NCBI GenBank assembly: GCA_022574675.1
Contig: JACZRO010000010.1
Span: forward strand, 1-35,979
Direction: 5' to 3'
Origin: Chloroflexota bacterium
GTDB taxonomy: Bacteria; Chloroflexota; Dehalococcoidia; Lucifugimonadales; Lucifugimonadaceae
Length of the DNA: 35,979 nucleotides
Positions 10,353-18,824 of the stretch are shown here, in pieces. Both the position numbers and the translations under genes were made by a program. Under the pieces are notes generated by a model. The model was not told the DNA's origin, did not search any database, and saw nothing but the letters and a program-made list of their open reading frames with translations. How positions within the stretch are numbered: position 1 is the stretch's first letter; each line of letters begins with the position of its first letter.

Positions 10353-10632
10353 CTGCGCTCACATTGTCGAAAAGCTGGCGCCGGGGTTCCCGGACACGAC
10401 CATCAAATCATAAGGGGAACCCGCCGTCCGCGTAACGCGCGCCGGCGTGAGATGTGCATGTGATTTCCGGGGTAACGGGCGCCCTTCTGCCCCCGGCGAG
10501 CGCCCGACGACGATAATCTGGGCTGACGATCTGGGCGGTCCGCGCCGGGGAGTTTATTATCTGGCTTCAACTCCGGGCCGCGGTCATCTCGTGACCGCCC
10601 GGCGACGCGTCTACACGGCGGGAGGTTGACCG

Positions 10633-11346
10633 ATGTCCGACCTCACGATTCTTGACCTTGTCGCGAACGGTACGATGGACGGCGATATCGCCGCCACTCT
10701 CTGGTCGGTGGCCGACGAGCGCCGTTCCTTCATGACCGTTGCCGTCCCGCGTTTCGCCGGTAAGTCAACCGTCTCGGCCGCGATCCTTCGGCTGGTGCGG
10801 CCGGGCACGCCCATCCACATATTGACCGGCGACGAGAGCCAGATGGAGGAGCTCGCCCGGCATCCAGACGGCGGATACCTGGTGGTGGGCGAGTTCAGCC
10901 GGGCGCCCGTTGACACCTACCTCTGGGGCGCTCCGGTTCGCAAGGTGTTTGAGACGGTCGCCGCCGGCTTCTCCCTGGTCACCGCCCTCCACGCGCCGAC
11001 CGTCGAGGAGGCGTACGACAAAATCTGCTCGGGCAACAAAGTTTCAGACGAAGACGCTTCCACGATCAACTACATGGTGTACATCGAGCGGCACGGCGAG
11101 TCTGCCGACGACTTCTGGCGCAGGCTCAGCAGAGTGTGGGAGGTGGAGCGCGTCGTCGATGGCACGCCCCGGGCGCGCCTGCTGCATCGCTGGGACGGCG
11201 ACACCGATACATTCGAGACGGTTGAAAGGCCGCAACTGCTGGACGCCGATCACGCCGTGTTACAGGACCGGGCGGACCGGATTCGGTCGTTCGTCGCACA
11301 GGGCCGGACCTCTGACGCCGACGTGCAGGCGCTTCGTGACGGCTGA
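10633..11346 (+). CDS. Minimal P-loop ATPase related to PilT/PulE/VirB11 secretion ATPases
   Basis: 237 aa, no signal peptide or membrane segment. The phosphate-binding loop is AVPRFAGKSTVSAAIL, with G43, K44, S45 and T46; the usual first glycine of Walker A is replaced. A Walker B-like strand GGYLVVGEFSRAPV (81-94) matches the secretion-ATPase form LLVGE.RD. LVTALHAPTVEEAYDKI (115-131) matches their His box (TLHAN...EA..RI). The N-terminal domain of PilT, PulE and VirB11 proteins and any tetracysteine zinc site are missing. The last 90 residues are charged. No pilin, secretin or platform gene is nearby, so it is not part of a visible secretion system. It may be a stand-alone ATPase; the real substrate is unknown. 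The family link is from motifs only. Confidence 0.75.
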   Translation: MSDLTILDLVANGTMDGDIAATLWSVADERRSFMTVAVPRFAGKSTVSAAILRLVRPGTPIHILTGDESQMEELARHPDGGYLVVGEFSRAPVDTYLWGAPVRKVFETVAAGFSLVTALHAPTVEEAYDKICSGNKVSDEDASTINYMVYIERHGESADDFWRRLSRVWEVERVVDGTPRARLLHRWDGDTDTFETVERPQLLDADHAVLQDRADRIRSFVAQGRTSDADVQALRDG

Positions 11347-11635
11347 TCGAGAGGCCTCGTCGATCCCGTGCGAACGGGAATCCGGAACCCGGGCCCCGTC
11401 TGTGACGCCATCGAAGCCAGCCCACGGCGTAAGTACGGAGGATTCCCTTCTCCCGGTCTGGCGAAGGCGCGGGATGAGGAGGTCCTTCCGGGGAAGGACG
11501 GGACGAGAGCGCGCTGACCGGCTCAAACGCCCGGATCACCCGGCGGCCTTCCATGGCTGGTTCTGGGCGGCGTCCGGCTGCGCTGATACGCCGGCACTCG
11601 TAGACTCGCCTCCCAATGACTGAAAGCGTCTGGGG
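11347..11635. other. Intergenic gap with one short palindrome
   Basis: Between the ATPase and the MFS gene I see no convincing gene. The palindrome gtccttcc-gg-ggaaggac (11482-11499) has only two bases between its arms and no T run after it, so it is a poor terminator candidate. The MFS start has TGGGG directly against its ATG, so the ribosome site is not well placed. Confidence 0.4.
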
Positions 11636-12913
11636 ATGACCGATACCGCGAACGCCCGGCCGGGGCGGCCCGGGCTCGACGCGCTACTCGTGTACGGCGG
11701 CAGGGGAGTGCGCGCCACGGGCATGGGCATTCTTGCGGTGCTCATCGCCATCTACCTGGACGCCCTGGGTCTCAGCGCGCCTCGTATCGGCCTCCTTCTC
11801 GGCGTCAGCCTGGTCGGCGGCGTTGCGCTGTCGTCGATCGTCGTCATCGCCGGGCCGGCGGTCTCCCGGCGCACCTGGTTCGCCTCGCTGGCGATAATCA
11901 CCGGCCTGTCCGGCGTGCTTCTCGTCGCCACGGACAACTTCTGGCTCCTGGGGATCGGGTCGTTTTTCGGCGCGTATGCGGCGAGCGGCATGCACGCCGG
12001 GCCCATCGTTCAGCTTGAACAGGCGGGTCTTGCAGAGATTGCAACACCCGAGCAGCGAACCAGGTCGTTCGCATACCTGTCGGTGTTCTCGTCGGGTGGT
12101 CGGGCGCTTGGCGCTGTGCTCGCCGGGCTGTCGACGCTGTTGATCAGGGTGTTCGATCTTGAGCCTGTCGACGCCTACCGAATCACCATCAGCCTGTATG
12201 CCGTCCTCAACCTGATCGCCGCGGCTATGTACCTGGCGTTGTCGTCGGCAATGGAAACGGACACGATCGGCACCGGACGGTTCACCAACCCCCTGAGGAC
12301 GCGATCGCGTGGACGGATCCTGGGGATCTCCGGGCTGTTTGGGGTCGACTCGATGGCCGGCGGCATGGTGTCTGACGCCTTCGTCTCGTTCTGGTTGTTC
12401 ATGCACTTCGGCGTCAACGAGGGTACGATCGGCGCCGTGCTGGTGGTCGCCCAGCTGGGGAATCTCGCGTCGATCTGGGCCGCGCCCTACGTCGCCCGGC
12501 GGATCGGGTTGCTCAACACGATGGTGTGGACGCAGGTCGGCGCCAACCTGCTTCTCATGGCGTTCGCCCTCGCCCCGAGCGCCGGGTTCGCGATCGCCGT
12601 TTTCATCCTGCGAGACATCTTCAACGAGATGGACGTCCCGACCCGGCAGTCGTACGTCATGGCGATCGTGCCGTCAGACGAGCGTGTCGCGATGGCCGGG
12701 GCCAACAACCTGGGACGCACCATCTTCCGCACGCCGAGCACGACGTTCACCGGATTGCTGTGGTCCAACGGCGTGACGGCTGCGCCGTTCCTGATCGCCG
12801 CGGGAATAAAGCTCGCCTACGACTTCGGGATTTACGCGGCGTTCCGGGGCGTCAAGCCACCGGAAGAGGACCTGCGGGTCAGCGAAGAAGCGACGGGCGT
12901 TGCGCCGGACTAG
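11636..12913 (+). CDS. MFS transporter
   Basis: Polytopic membrane protein of 425 aa with about 12 hydrophobic segments. It starts MTDTANARPGRPGLDALLVY; the first helix includes GMGILAVLIAIYLDALGLS, followed by a short loop and GLLLGVSLVGGVALSSIVV. The GPIVQLEQAGLAE and TRSFAYLSVFSSGGRALGAV segments are typical of MFS helices 4-5. The second half has MHFGVNEGTIGAVLVVAQL and FILRDIFNEMDVPTRQSYVM, the latter resembling a conserved helix of drug/sugar MFS exporters. No substrate can be assigned. It is on the plus strand and faces the hydrolase-LuxR gene across a 176-bp gap with no clear terminator. Confidence 0.85.
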   Translation: MTDTANARPGRPGLDALLVYGGRGVRATGMGILAVLIAIYLDALGLSAPRIGLLLGVSLVGGVALSSIVVIAGPAVSRRTWFASLAIITGLSGVLLVATDNFWLLGIGSFFGAYAASGMHAGPIVQLEQAGLAEIATPEQRTRSFAYLSVFSSGGRALGAVLAGLSTLLIRVFDLEPVDAYRITISLYAVLNLIAAAMYLALSSAMETDTIGTGRFTNPLRTRSRGRILGISGLFGVDSMAGGMVSDAFVSFWLFMHFGVNEGTIGAVLVVAQLGNLASIWAAPYVARRIGLLNTMVWTQVGANLLLMAFALAPSAGFAIAVFILRDIFNEMDVPTRQSYVMAIVPSDERVAMAGANNLGRTIFRTPSTTFTGLLWSNGVTAAPFLIAAGIKLAYDFGIYAAFRGVKPPEEDLRVSEEATGVAPD

Positions 12914-13089
12914 TCCCCCGGCGGCCTGAACGATGGCCGGCGCCGGCGATCGAATTCGCCACTCAGCCGCTGTGGCGCCTGCCATTCGAGCCAGGCCTCC
13001 AGACACACGCCGCGGCCATCGTCGGGATTACGCGGACGCCACACCTACGGCGCCGGCCACGACGTTTAACAGAGCTTGCCGCCGAATCC

Positions 13090-14190
13090 TCATCCGCGGG
13101 TCACGCCGGACGCTATCGCGTACGCGGCCGCTTCGGTGCGGTTGGACGTCCCGGTCTTGGACAGGATCCGCTTGACGTGATTGGCGACTGTATTTGGCGC
13201 AATGACAAGCTCGTCGGCGATGTCGCTGTTGGTGTTCCCGAGCGCTATCAATCCAAGAACGTCAAGCTCCCGAGCGGTGAGGCGTTCGACAGGATGGAAT
13301 GGTCGTCTATCTGCGCTTCCGGTGGTGGCCGCCGACTCCGGCCTCACGGGCGGCGAATTGCCCCCCAGGAAATCTTCGATGCAGTTGATAAATAGCGGCC
13401 AGCTCGGGTCGTTTTCCAGTATGAGATGGTTCCGGCCCTCAAACTCGACGTACTGAGCGCCCGGTATCGAACTCGCCAGGTACCGACCGGCCTCGCTGCT
13501 GACAACTTGATCGTCGCGTGCATGTGTTACGAGCGTCGGGCACTTGACCAAGGCGGTTCGGTCCTGGACGTCTATGCCGCGGAACATGCCGACCAGCATT
13601 GCGGCGTTCTCGGGCGACGAGGAAATCCGCTCTAGCTCGTTGAACCACTCGAACTGCTCTCGAGTCGCGTCGGGAATGAAGCGCGAGGTGAATATCTGGC
13701 GATATGCAGGGTTCGCACCGCCCCAGCCGATCCGCATCAGCGTTTGCAATGCATCCATCTCAGCAGGTGTGTCATTGGGGCGCCTTTGGCTTCCGAGCGC
13801 GTAGCCGCCGTGGAGGACCAACTTCTTGACGCGCTCTGGATGGCGGGCGGCGTACTCGACCGCTATCGGAGCACCCTGAGATATTCCCAGCAGGTCGAAC
13901 CGATCCAGCCCCACAGCGTCCACAACGGATTCAAGGTCCAGCACCCAGTCCTCGAATCGGTGCTCAGGAATGTTGCGGTCTGACAGACCTGAACCACGTT
14001 GATCGAACCGGATGAAGGTATGTGAGCGTGACAGGGCTTCCCATACGTGTTTCCAGACCGGACTCTCCAGATCGAACTGGATGTGCGTCATCCAGTTGGG
14101 AGCCTTCACCAATGGAGGGCCGGATCCGGATTGCGCGTAGCAGATCCGGACGCCGTCCGATGTCGTGCAGAAGTCGACTTTCTGGTCCAT
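13090..14190 (-). CDS. Alpha/beta hydrolase fused to a LuxR-type DNA-binding domain
   Basis: 366 aa with two domains. Residues 1-275 are an alpha/beta hydrolase: FIRFDQRGSGLSDR, the nucleophile elbow LLGISQGAPIA (S104), the acid in THARDDQVV (D226 or D227) and the histidine in FEGRNHLILEN (H255). The catalytic triad is therefore complete. A proline-rich linker (about 278-300) leads to a LuxR/GerE helix-turn-helix (303-362): LTARELDVLGLIALGNTNSD and then PNTVANHVKRILSKTGTSNR. It is probably a transcription factor whose hydrolase domain senses or cleaves a small ligand. It is divergent from the BenE-like transporter across 245 bp, which makes that gene a natural target. Whether the enzyme part is active is inferred from residues only. 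Confidence 0.9.
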   Translation of the reverse strand: MDQKVDFCTTSDGVRICYAQSGSGPPLVKAPNWMTHIQFDLESPVWKHVWEALSRSHTFIRFDQRGSGLSDRNIPEHRFEDWVLDLESVVDAVGLDRFDLLGISQGAPIAVEYAARHPERVKKLVLHGGYALGSQRRPNDTPAEMDALQTLMRIGWGGANPAYRQIFTSRFIPDATREQFEWFNELERISSSPENAAMLVGMFRGIDVQDRTALVKCPTLVTHARDDQVVSSEAGRYLASSIPGAQYVEFEGRNHLILENDPSWPLFINCIEDFLGGNSPPVRPESAATTGSADRRPFHPVERLTARELDVLGLIALGNTNSDIADELVIAPNTVANHVKRILSKTGTSNRTEAAAYAIASGVTRG

Positions 14191-14435
14191 GTGATCGGTC
14201 TCACCACTTCACTCAGCGATGCCGACCCGATTCTACGCGTTGTCCCGCTTAGCCATAACTGGCCACTATCTCGCGGTTCAAATTAGCCAGTTCTGGACTC
14301 TCGTCCGCATATGCACGACTTCGATACTTGCCGCAAGCCCGACCGACCTGACGGAGAAGTCTCACAAAGATCACCGCCAGAGGGATGCGGGCCCGTGTAA
14401 GCACAGCACTCACGAATCCCCGCCAGAGGCAAACC

Positions 14436-15662
14436 ATGACCACCTTCCCCTCCCTACGACACTCCGCCGTCTCGACGTTCTCGTTTCGCGGTCTCAACAG
14501 GCAGGCTGCGTCCGCCGGGCTCAACGTCTTCGCGATCTACATGTTCGTGGGACTGACCGTGCAGGTAGGCGTCATGACGCAGCTCGGCCTGTCGGACTCG
14601 GCCGCGAGCGGCTGGTTCTTCATCACCTGGATGACGACGGGAGGGGTTTCCCTCGTCCTGTCCCTGGCCACGAAGCAGCCCGTATCGATCAACCTGTCGA
14701 TAGCGGCGATGGTATTCCTCGCCGGGGCCGCGGGTGGGTTTACGCTGCCGCAGATACTCGGCGCGAACCTGATCGTGGGAGTGGCCTCCGTCGCCGTATC
14801 CGTGTTCCGGCTCACGGATGCCATGACCCGAGTGGTGCCCTCACAGATAGCGATAGGGGTGTTCGCGGGGAGCATGCTGGGGTTCATCCTGAGAACCGGC
14901 GACCTTGCCGCTTCGAGCGTGTCATCCACGGGGCCGGCGATCGGCGGATATGCCCTGGCGTTGCTCGTGACAAGGAGCCAGGTGATGGCCATCGCCATCG
15001 CGGCTACTGCCGGGCTCGTCGGCGTGTTGCTGACCGGCGGGATGCAGTCAGCGGACATCGGTTACGAACTTCCGCTGTCCGCCTTGCCGGTGATCGAGTT
15101 CAATCTGAGGGCCATCGTCTCGCTCGGCATACCGTTGTTCATCCTTACGGCGGGCGTTGGCAACATCCAGGGACTCGCCATTCTCCGCGGCGCCGGATAC
15201 AGGATCCGCGGCAATATGCTGGGAGTGATAGCGGGTGGCACTTCGATAATCAATGCGCTCGCTGGCGGACATCCCGCTGCGGTGGGCAGCGTATCCGTTG
15301 TCGTGTCTTCAGCGCCGTCGGCGGGGCCCGCCGGGGCGAGGTACTGGGCCATCGTCCTATCGTCTGTGCCGGTCATCGCGATCGCGATGCTGGCGGTGCC
15401 GGTGATCGCCATCGTCCAGGCGCTTCCGATCGCATACACCCTGACGGTCGGAGCGTTGGCGATGCTCGCACCGTTCCGTCAGACGTTCGCCAAAACGATG
15501 TCGGGTGACATGCGCCTGGGCGCGCTGGCGGCGTTCGCCCTGGCGGCCGTGCCGTACCAGGCGCTGGGCATGCCGATGGCGTTCTGGGCGCTGGTCGCGG
15601 GCGTCGCAATTTCAGGCGTGTTCGAACGCAGACAACTCATCACCGGCCGGAAGTCAACGTGA
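14436..15662 (+). CDS. BenE-family (benzoate-type) transporter
   Basis: Integral membrane protein of 408 aa from the ATG at 14436, which has AGAGG 7 nt upstream; the frame is open 17 codons further. About 11-12 hydrophobic helices are visible. Features shared with the BenE benzoate:H+ symporters are TKQPVSINLSIAAMVFLAGA near the N-terminal third, PSQIAIGVFAGSMLGFIL, and GNIQGLAILRGAGYRIRGN followed by GGTSIINALAGGHPAAVGSV, where BenE proteins carry their conserved re-entrant region. The substrate may be an aromatic or other hydrophobic acid. The gene is divergent from the hydrolase-LuxR gene. No benzoate catabolic genes are visible nearby, so the specificity is uncertain. Confidence 0.82.
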   Translation: MTTFPSLRHSAVSTFSFRGLNRQAASAGLNVFAIYMFVGLTVQVGVMTQLGLSDSAASGWFFITWMTTGGVSLVLSLATKQPVSINLSIAAMVFLAGAAGGFTLPQILGANLIVGVASVAVSVFRLTDAMTRVVPSQIAIGVFAGSMLGFILRTGDLAASSVSSTGPAIGGYALALLVTRSQVMAIAIAATAGLVGVLLTGGMQSADIGYELPLSALPVIEFNLRAIVSLGIPLFILTAGVGNIQGLAILRGAGYRIRGNMLGVIAGGTSIINALAGGHPAAVGSVSVVVSSAPSAGPAGARYWAIVLSSVPVIAIAMLAVPVIAIVQALPIAYTLTVGALAMLAPFRQTFAKTMSGDMRLGALAAFALAAVPYQALGMPMAFWALVAGVAISGVFERRQLITGRKST

Positions 15663-15827
15663 CCGAACTTCCGCGGCCCCGTCACGAGGGAGGCGCCTAC
15701 AGAACATGAAAGGATCGACACGCCGTGAATTGACCAGTCGCGGCATCGTAAATCGGCAAATCGTGGCTCCCTGACGCGTGTCCCAGACCCGTCGTCCCAC
15801 CCGCGGGGTTGCGAAAAGAAGACGTCG

Positions 15828-15848
15828 GCGCGACATTCCTCGTCGCGC
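15828..15848. promoter_or_regulatory. Inverted repeat upstream of acyl-CoA dehydrogenase
   Basis: GCGCGAC (15828-15834) and GTCGCGC (15842-15848) form a perfect 7-bp inverted repeat with a 7-nt spacer, about 95 nt before the dehydrogenase start. It could be an operator or chance in GC-rich DNA. The rest of the 279-bp gap shows nothing else. Confidence 0.25.
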
Positions 15849-15941
15849 GACAGATTTTGCGGAACCGGGGGGCATCGCGTGTACCGGAGGATTGGTTCAC
15901 GCTCCACGGCCAGCCCGCTAGAACTGGAGGATTGAACAACC

Positions 15942-17129
15942 ATGGTTGCACCAGCTGACACGGGAATCGGCGTTCTAAACGATGACTTGCTAAAGAGGTG
16001 CAAGGAGCGCGCCGCCGGTTACGACCGGGAGAACAAGTTCTTCCAGGAGGATTTTGAGGAGCTGCGGGATACGGGCTACGTCAACATGGCTGTGCCGAAG
16101 GAGTTCGGCGGGCTCGGGTTGAATCTGGCGGAGGTCGCCGTCGAGACGCGCCGCCTCGCCTATTACGCGCCCGCCACGGCCGTGGGCCTCAACATGCATG
16201 TCTACTGGACGGGACTCTGCGCCGACGTGTCGCGCAGCGGTGACTCGTCCCTGGATTGGCTCCTCAAGAAGGCGGGCGAGGGTGACATCTTCGCCGCCGG
16301 CCACGCCGAAAGCGGCAACGACGTTCCGATACTGTTCTCCTCGACGAAGGCCGAGAAGGTCGAAGGCGGTTACAGGTTCACCGGGCGGAAGTCGTTCGGC
16401 ACCCTCACCCCTATATACGACTGGCTCGGGCTTCACGCGATGGACACGAGTGACCCGGACTCGCCGAAGGTCGTTCACGCCTTCATGCCGCGCGGTACCG
16501 ATGGCTCCACGATCATCAAGGAGTGGGACTCGCTCGGCATGCGCGCCACCCAGAGCGAAGGTACGCAACTCGACGGCGTGTTCGTGCCGGACCAGTACAT
16601 CGCGCGCGTCGTGCCCGCAGGCTTCGGCGGCGTAGACCTGTTCGTCCTCGGAATCTTCATGTGGGCGCTCGTCGGGTTTGCCAACGTCTACTACGCGATC
16701 GGTGAGCGGGCGCTGGATGTCGCCGTGGAAGCTGTGAAGTCCAAGTCGTCGTTGGCCCTATCCCGCCCGATGGCGTACCACCCCGAAATCCAGCACAGCA
16801 TCGCCGACATGACGATGACGCTGGACGCCATCCGGCCGCAGGTCGACGAAATCGCGAGCGACTGGTCGGAGGGCGTGGACCACGGCGCGATGTACGCCAG
16901 CAAGGTGTTTTCTGCGAAGCACAACGCCACCGTGGGCGCGTTCCAGGTGGTGGATGCCGCTCTCGACCTGATCGGCGGGTTCGGCATCAACCGGGCGTCC
17001 GAGATCGAGCGCTTGTTCCGCGACTCCCGACTGGGGCGGATCCACCCGGCCAACGCCTCGCTCACCTACGAGATCGTCGGAAAACTGGCGCTTGACATCA
17101 GCCCGGACGAACAGCCGCGCTGGGGCTAA
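15942..17129 (+). CDS. Acyl-CoA dehydrogenase family protein
   Basis: FAD-dependent acyl-CoA dehydrogenase fold, 395 aa, with GGAGG 10 nt before the ATG. The N-terminal helical domain is at about 10-115 and includes GYVNMAVPKEFGGLGLNLAE. The beta domain is at about 120-225, with AAGHAESGNDVPILFSSTKA, YRFTGRKSFGTL and the conserved SLGMRATQSEGTQLDGVFVP. The C-terminal four-helix bundle is at about 235-390, with VVDAALDLIGGFGINRASEI and ERLFRDSRLGRIHPANASLT. The usual IYEGT segment carrying the catalytic base of short- and medium-chain enzymes reads IHPANASLTYE here, so the active-site base is uncertain. It stands alone, with a terminator 31 nt past the stop. Confidence 0.92.
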   Translation: MVAPADTGIGVLNDDLLKRCKERAAGYDRENKFFQEDFEELRDTGYVNMAVPKEFGGLGLNLAEVAVETRRLAYYAPATAVGLNMHVYWTGLCADVSRSGDSSLDWLLKKAGEGDIFAAGHAESGNDVPILFSSTKAEKVEGGYRFTGRKSFGTLTPIYDWLGLHAMDTSDPDSPKVVHAFMPRGTDGSTIIKEWDSLGMRATQSEGTQLDGVFVPDQYIARVVPAGFGGVDLFVLGIFMWALVGFANVYYAIGERALDVAVEAVKSKSSLALSRPMAYHPEIQHSIADMTMTLDAIRPQVDEIASDWSEGVDHGAMYASKVFSAKHNATVGAFQVVDAALDLIGGFGINRASEIERLFRDSRLGRIHPANASLTYEIVGKLALDISPDEQPRWG

Positions 17130-17159
17130 TCTCGACCCAGAGGTAGTGGACAGGACTCT

Positions 17160-17193
17160 GGAGCTGTGCAGCCGATTTCGGTTGCGCAGCTCC
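17160..17193 (+). terminator. Terminator after acyl-CoA dehydrogenase
   Basis: Arms 17160-17173 (GGAGCTGTGCAGCC) and 17180-17193 pair over 14 bp, two of them G-U in RNA, with the loop GATTTC. The following TATTGATTCTC is a weak T tract. It lies 31 nt after the stop codon. Confidence 0.7.
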
Positions 17194-17326
17194 TATTGAT
17201 TCTCAGCTGGTCAGAACCGCCCCCAGAAGCGTTCAGCGATGCCGGGTATCCCCGGATCCCGGGAGCGATCTCGTCGAACCCGATGATCTTACTGGCGGGG
17301 ATCCCGGCGAGCCGGGCGGCTCCGCT

Positions 17327-17563
17327 TCACATCACCCGCCGATGCGCGCGTTCCTCGGCGAGGGCCCGGACGACGGTCCGTACCTCGTCGATCAAATCCT
17401 CCGGGGGGCGGATGGCGTCCTCCGCCTGTTCCGCCTCGTCGACCCAGGCGCCGAGCGCCCCATGGACCTCGCCCAGCTCACGATCGTTGAGCATCATCGG
17501 GTCGATCCCGCGAAACGCCGGCGGCTCCCCCGGCCCCTCAGGCACGAGTCGATCGCCGTGCAC
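17327..17563 (-). CDS. Hypothetical small protein
   Basis: 78 aa from a GTG start; an in-frame stop 9 codons upstream leaves GTG as the first possible start. There is no clear ribosome site. The protein is hydrophilic and mostly helical in look: DPMMLNDRELGEVHGALGAW, then EQAEDAIRPPEDLIDEVRTV and RALAEERAHRR at the end. It has no cysteine, signal or membrane segment. It begins 34 nt after the stop of the NHL gene on the same strand, which suggests cotranscription. An opposite-strand frame over the same DNA is longer but low in complexity (arginine- and serine-rich), so the minus frame is preferred. I do not recognise the family. Confidence 0.45.
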   Translation of the reverse strand: MHGDRLVPEGPGEPPAFRGIDPMMLNDRELGEVHGALGAWVDEAEQAEDAIRPPEDLIDEVRTVVRALAEERAHRRVM

Positions 17564-17596
17564 CGCCGGCCCGGCCCGGGAGTTTTAGACGCCCCG

Positions 17597-18577
17597 TCAC
17601 GCCACCCTCTCGAACTTCTGGAGTGACCTGTACGTGTCCGGGAAGGTGCCGCGTCCGGCATCTCCGGATACCGTCACCTCGCCCACGTACACGCTGCCAT
17701 CCGGGCCGATGGCGATCCCGTGTGGCGCAAAGAACGAGCCCGGCTCAAAGATGTCGTCGGTACCCCATTTGCCCACGAGCTCGTGATCTACGGTCCAGAC
17801 GCTCAGGCTCGGGATACCCGGGTTGTCGGTCGGCGCCGCGAGCCCGAGTCCGCCCTTGTGGCCGAGTTCTGCGACGTAGATCAACCCGTCCGGTCCAACG
17901 AACACGTCGCAGGGCCTGCTGACGTCGTCCCAGGTGTCCAGGTGCTCGCCGTCCTGCGTGAACACCTGCATCCGTGAGTTTTCACGGTCACAGATGAAAA
18001 CGCGTCCATCGGGCGAGATCGCGACGGCGTGCACCAGGTTGAACTCGCCCGGCCCAACGCCCGGCCCGCCCCAGGAGCTCTTGAGCGTCCCATCGGCGGT
18101 GAACCGGTGGACGCGCGCGTTCCGGTAGCCGTCCGATACGAAGATATCGCCGTCTGCGTTGAGCGCCGCCTTGGTCGGCTGGTTGAACGGCGGTCCGCCG
18201 TGCGTGATCGTCCGGTAATCGGTCGTGACGCCGGTTTCCGAGGGCCGGTCGGGCGTGCCGATCGTCATGAGCACCTCGCCCGAAAGGGTTGTCTTCCGCA
18301 CCGTGTGGTCGGCGACGTCTACGGCGTATATCGAGTCGTCCGGGCCGATCGTGATGTTGTGGGCACGGGTGAATATATCCCCGCCCCAGGCGTCATGGAG
18401 CGTCCCATCCGGCTCGAACACCATCACCGGCCGCTCACCGCGGTTGAACACGTACACGAGGCCCTGGGAGTCGACGGCGACCCCGGCGACCTCACGAAAC
18501 TCTGCGCCCTCCGGGCCCGGCCAGCCCGGGACGACTCGGAACTTCATGTCTCCGGCGGAGACGATGGTGTCTGGCAT
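17597..18577 (-). CDS. NHL-repeat six-bladed beta-propeller protein
   Basis: 326 aa built of NHL-type blades: FREVAGVAVDSQGLVYVFNR, then HNITIGPDDSIYAVDVADHT, NADGDIFVSDGYRNARVHRF, VAISPDGRVFICDRENSRMQ, DVFVGPDGLIYVAELG and APHGIAIGPDGSVYVGEV. Each has the D/G-turn followed by a Y/F-V-x-D strand. The blades SDGYRNARVHRFTADG and CDRENSRMQVFTQDGE resemble the peptidyl-alpha-hydroxyglycine alpha-amidating lyase group, but copper and zinc ligands cannot be assigned with confidence. No signal peptide is seen. AAGGA lies 8 nt before the ATG. It follows the HAD gene after 247 bp. The function is unknown; ligand binding or hydrolysis is likely. Confidence 0.85.
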   Translation of the reverse strand: MPDTIVSAGDMKFRVVPGWPGPEGAEFREVAGVAVDSQGLVYVFNRGERPVMVFEPDGTLHDAWGGDIFTRAHNITIGPDDSIYAVDVADHTVRKTTLSGEVLMTIGTPDRPSETGVTTDYRTITHGGPPFNQPTKAALNADGDIFVSDGYRNARVHRFTADGTLKSSWGGPGVGPGEFNLVHAVAISPDGRVFICDRENSRMQVFTQDGEHLDTWDDVSRPCDVFVGPDGLIYVAELGHKGGLGLAAPTDNPGIPSLSVWTVDHELVGKWGTDDIFEPGSFFAPHGIAIGPDGSVYVGEVTVSGDAGRGTFPDTYRSLQKFERVA

Positions 18578-18590
18578 CTGGGGTTCCTTG

Positions 18591-18627
18591 TCTGGGTTCG
18601 CTTTCCGGGTTTGTTTTTCCGGGTTCG
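18591..18627. repeat. Short triple repeat TCYGGGTTYG
   Basis: TCTGGGTTCG (18591), TCCGGGTTTG (18604) and TCCGGGTTCG (18618) are spaced 13-14 bp in the 247-bp gap upstream of the NHL gene. Nothing else is seen in the gap. Similar words (CCGGGGTTCG, 23630s) occur in the gap between rpiB and tal. Confidence 0.55.
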
Positions 18628-18824
18628 ATCCGGGGGCACGTTACGGAGGTTCGTTCTAGTGGTGACGGGGCGAGAGGTGGGAGGGTTATGCATTGACCGA
18701 CCAGGTCGTCGCCCCTGTGACGAGCGGGGCAGCGCAGTCTACCGCGGGCGGTTTGGCGGGCCTCCGGGTTGGAGCCGGGCGGCCGGTCACGCGCGGCCGC
18801 GAGGCCCGATTGCCGGACCGCCCG

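Noticed and set aside
11482..11499. Terminator after the ATPase gene
   Set aside because: The palindrome has only two bases between its arms and no T tract follows it.
14219..15508. Long second frame over the BenE-like gene
   Set aside because: It shares the same DNA in another frame, is arginine- and glycine-rich, and the BenE frame has clear membrane helices and a ribosome site.
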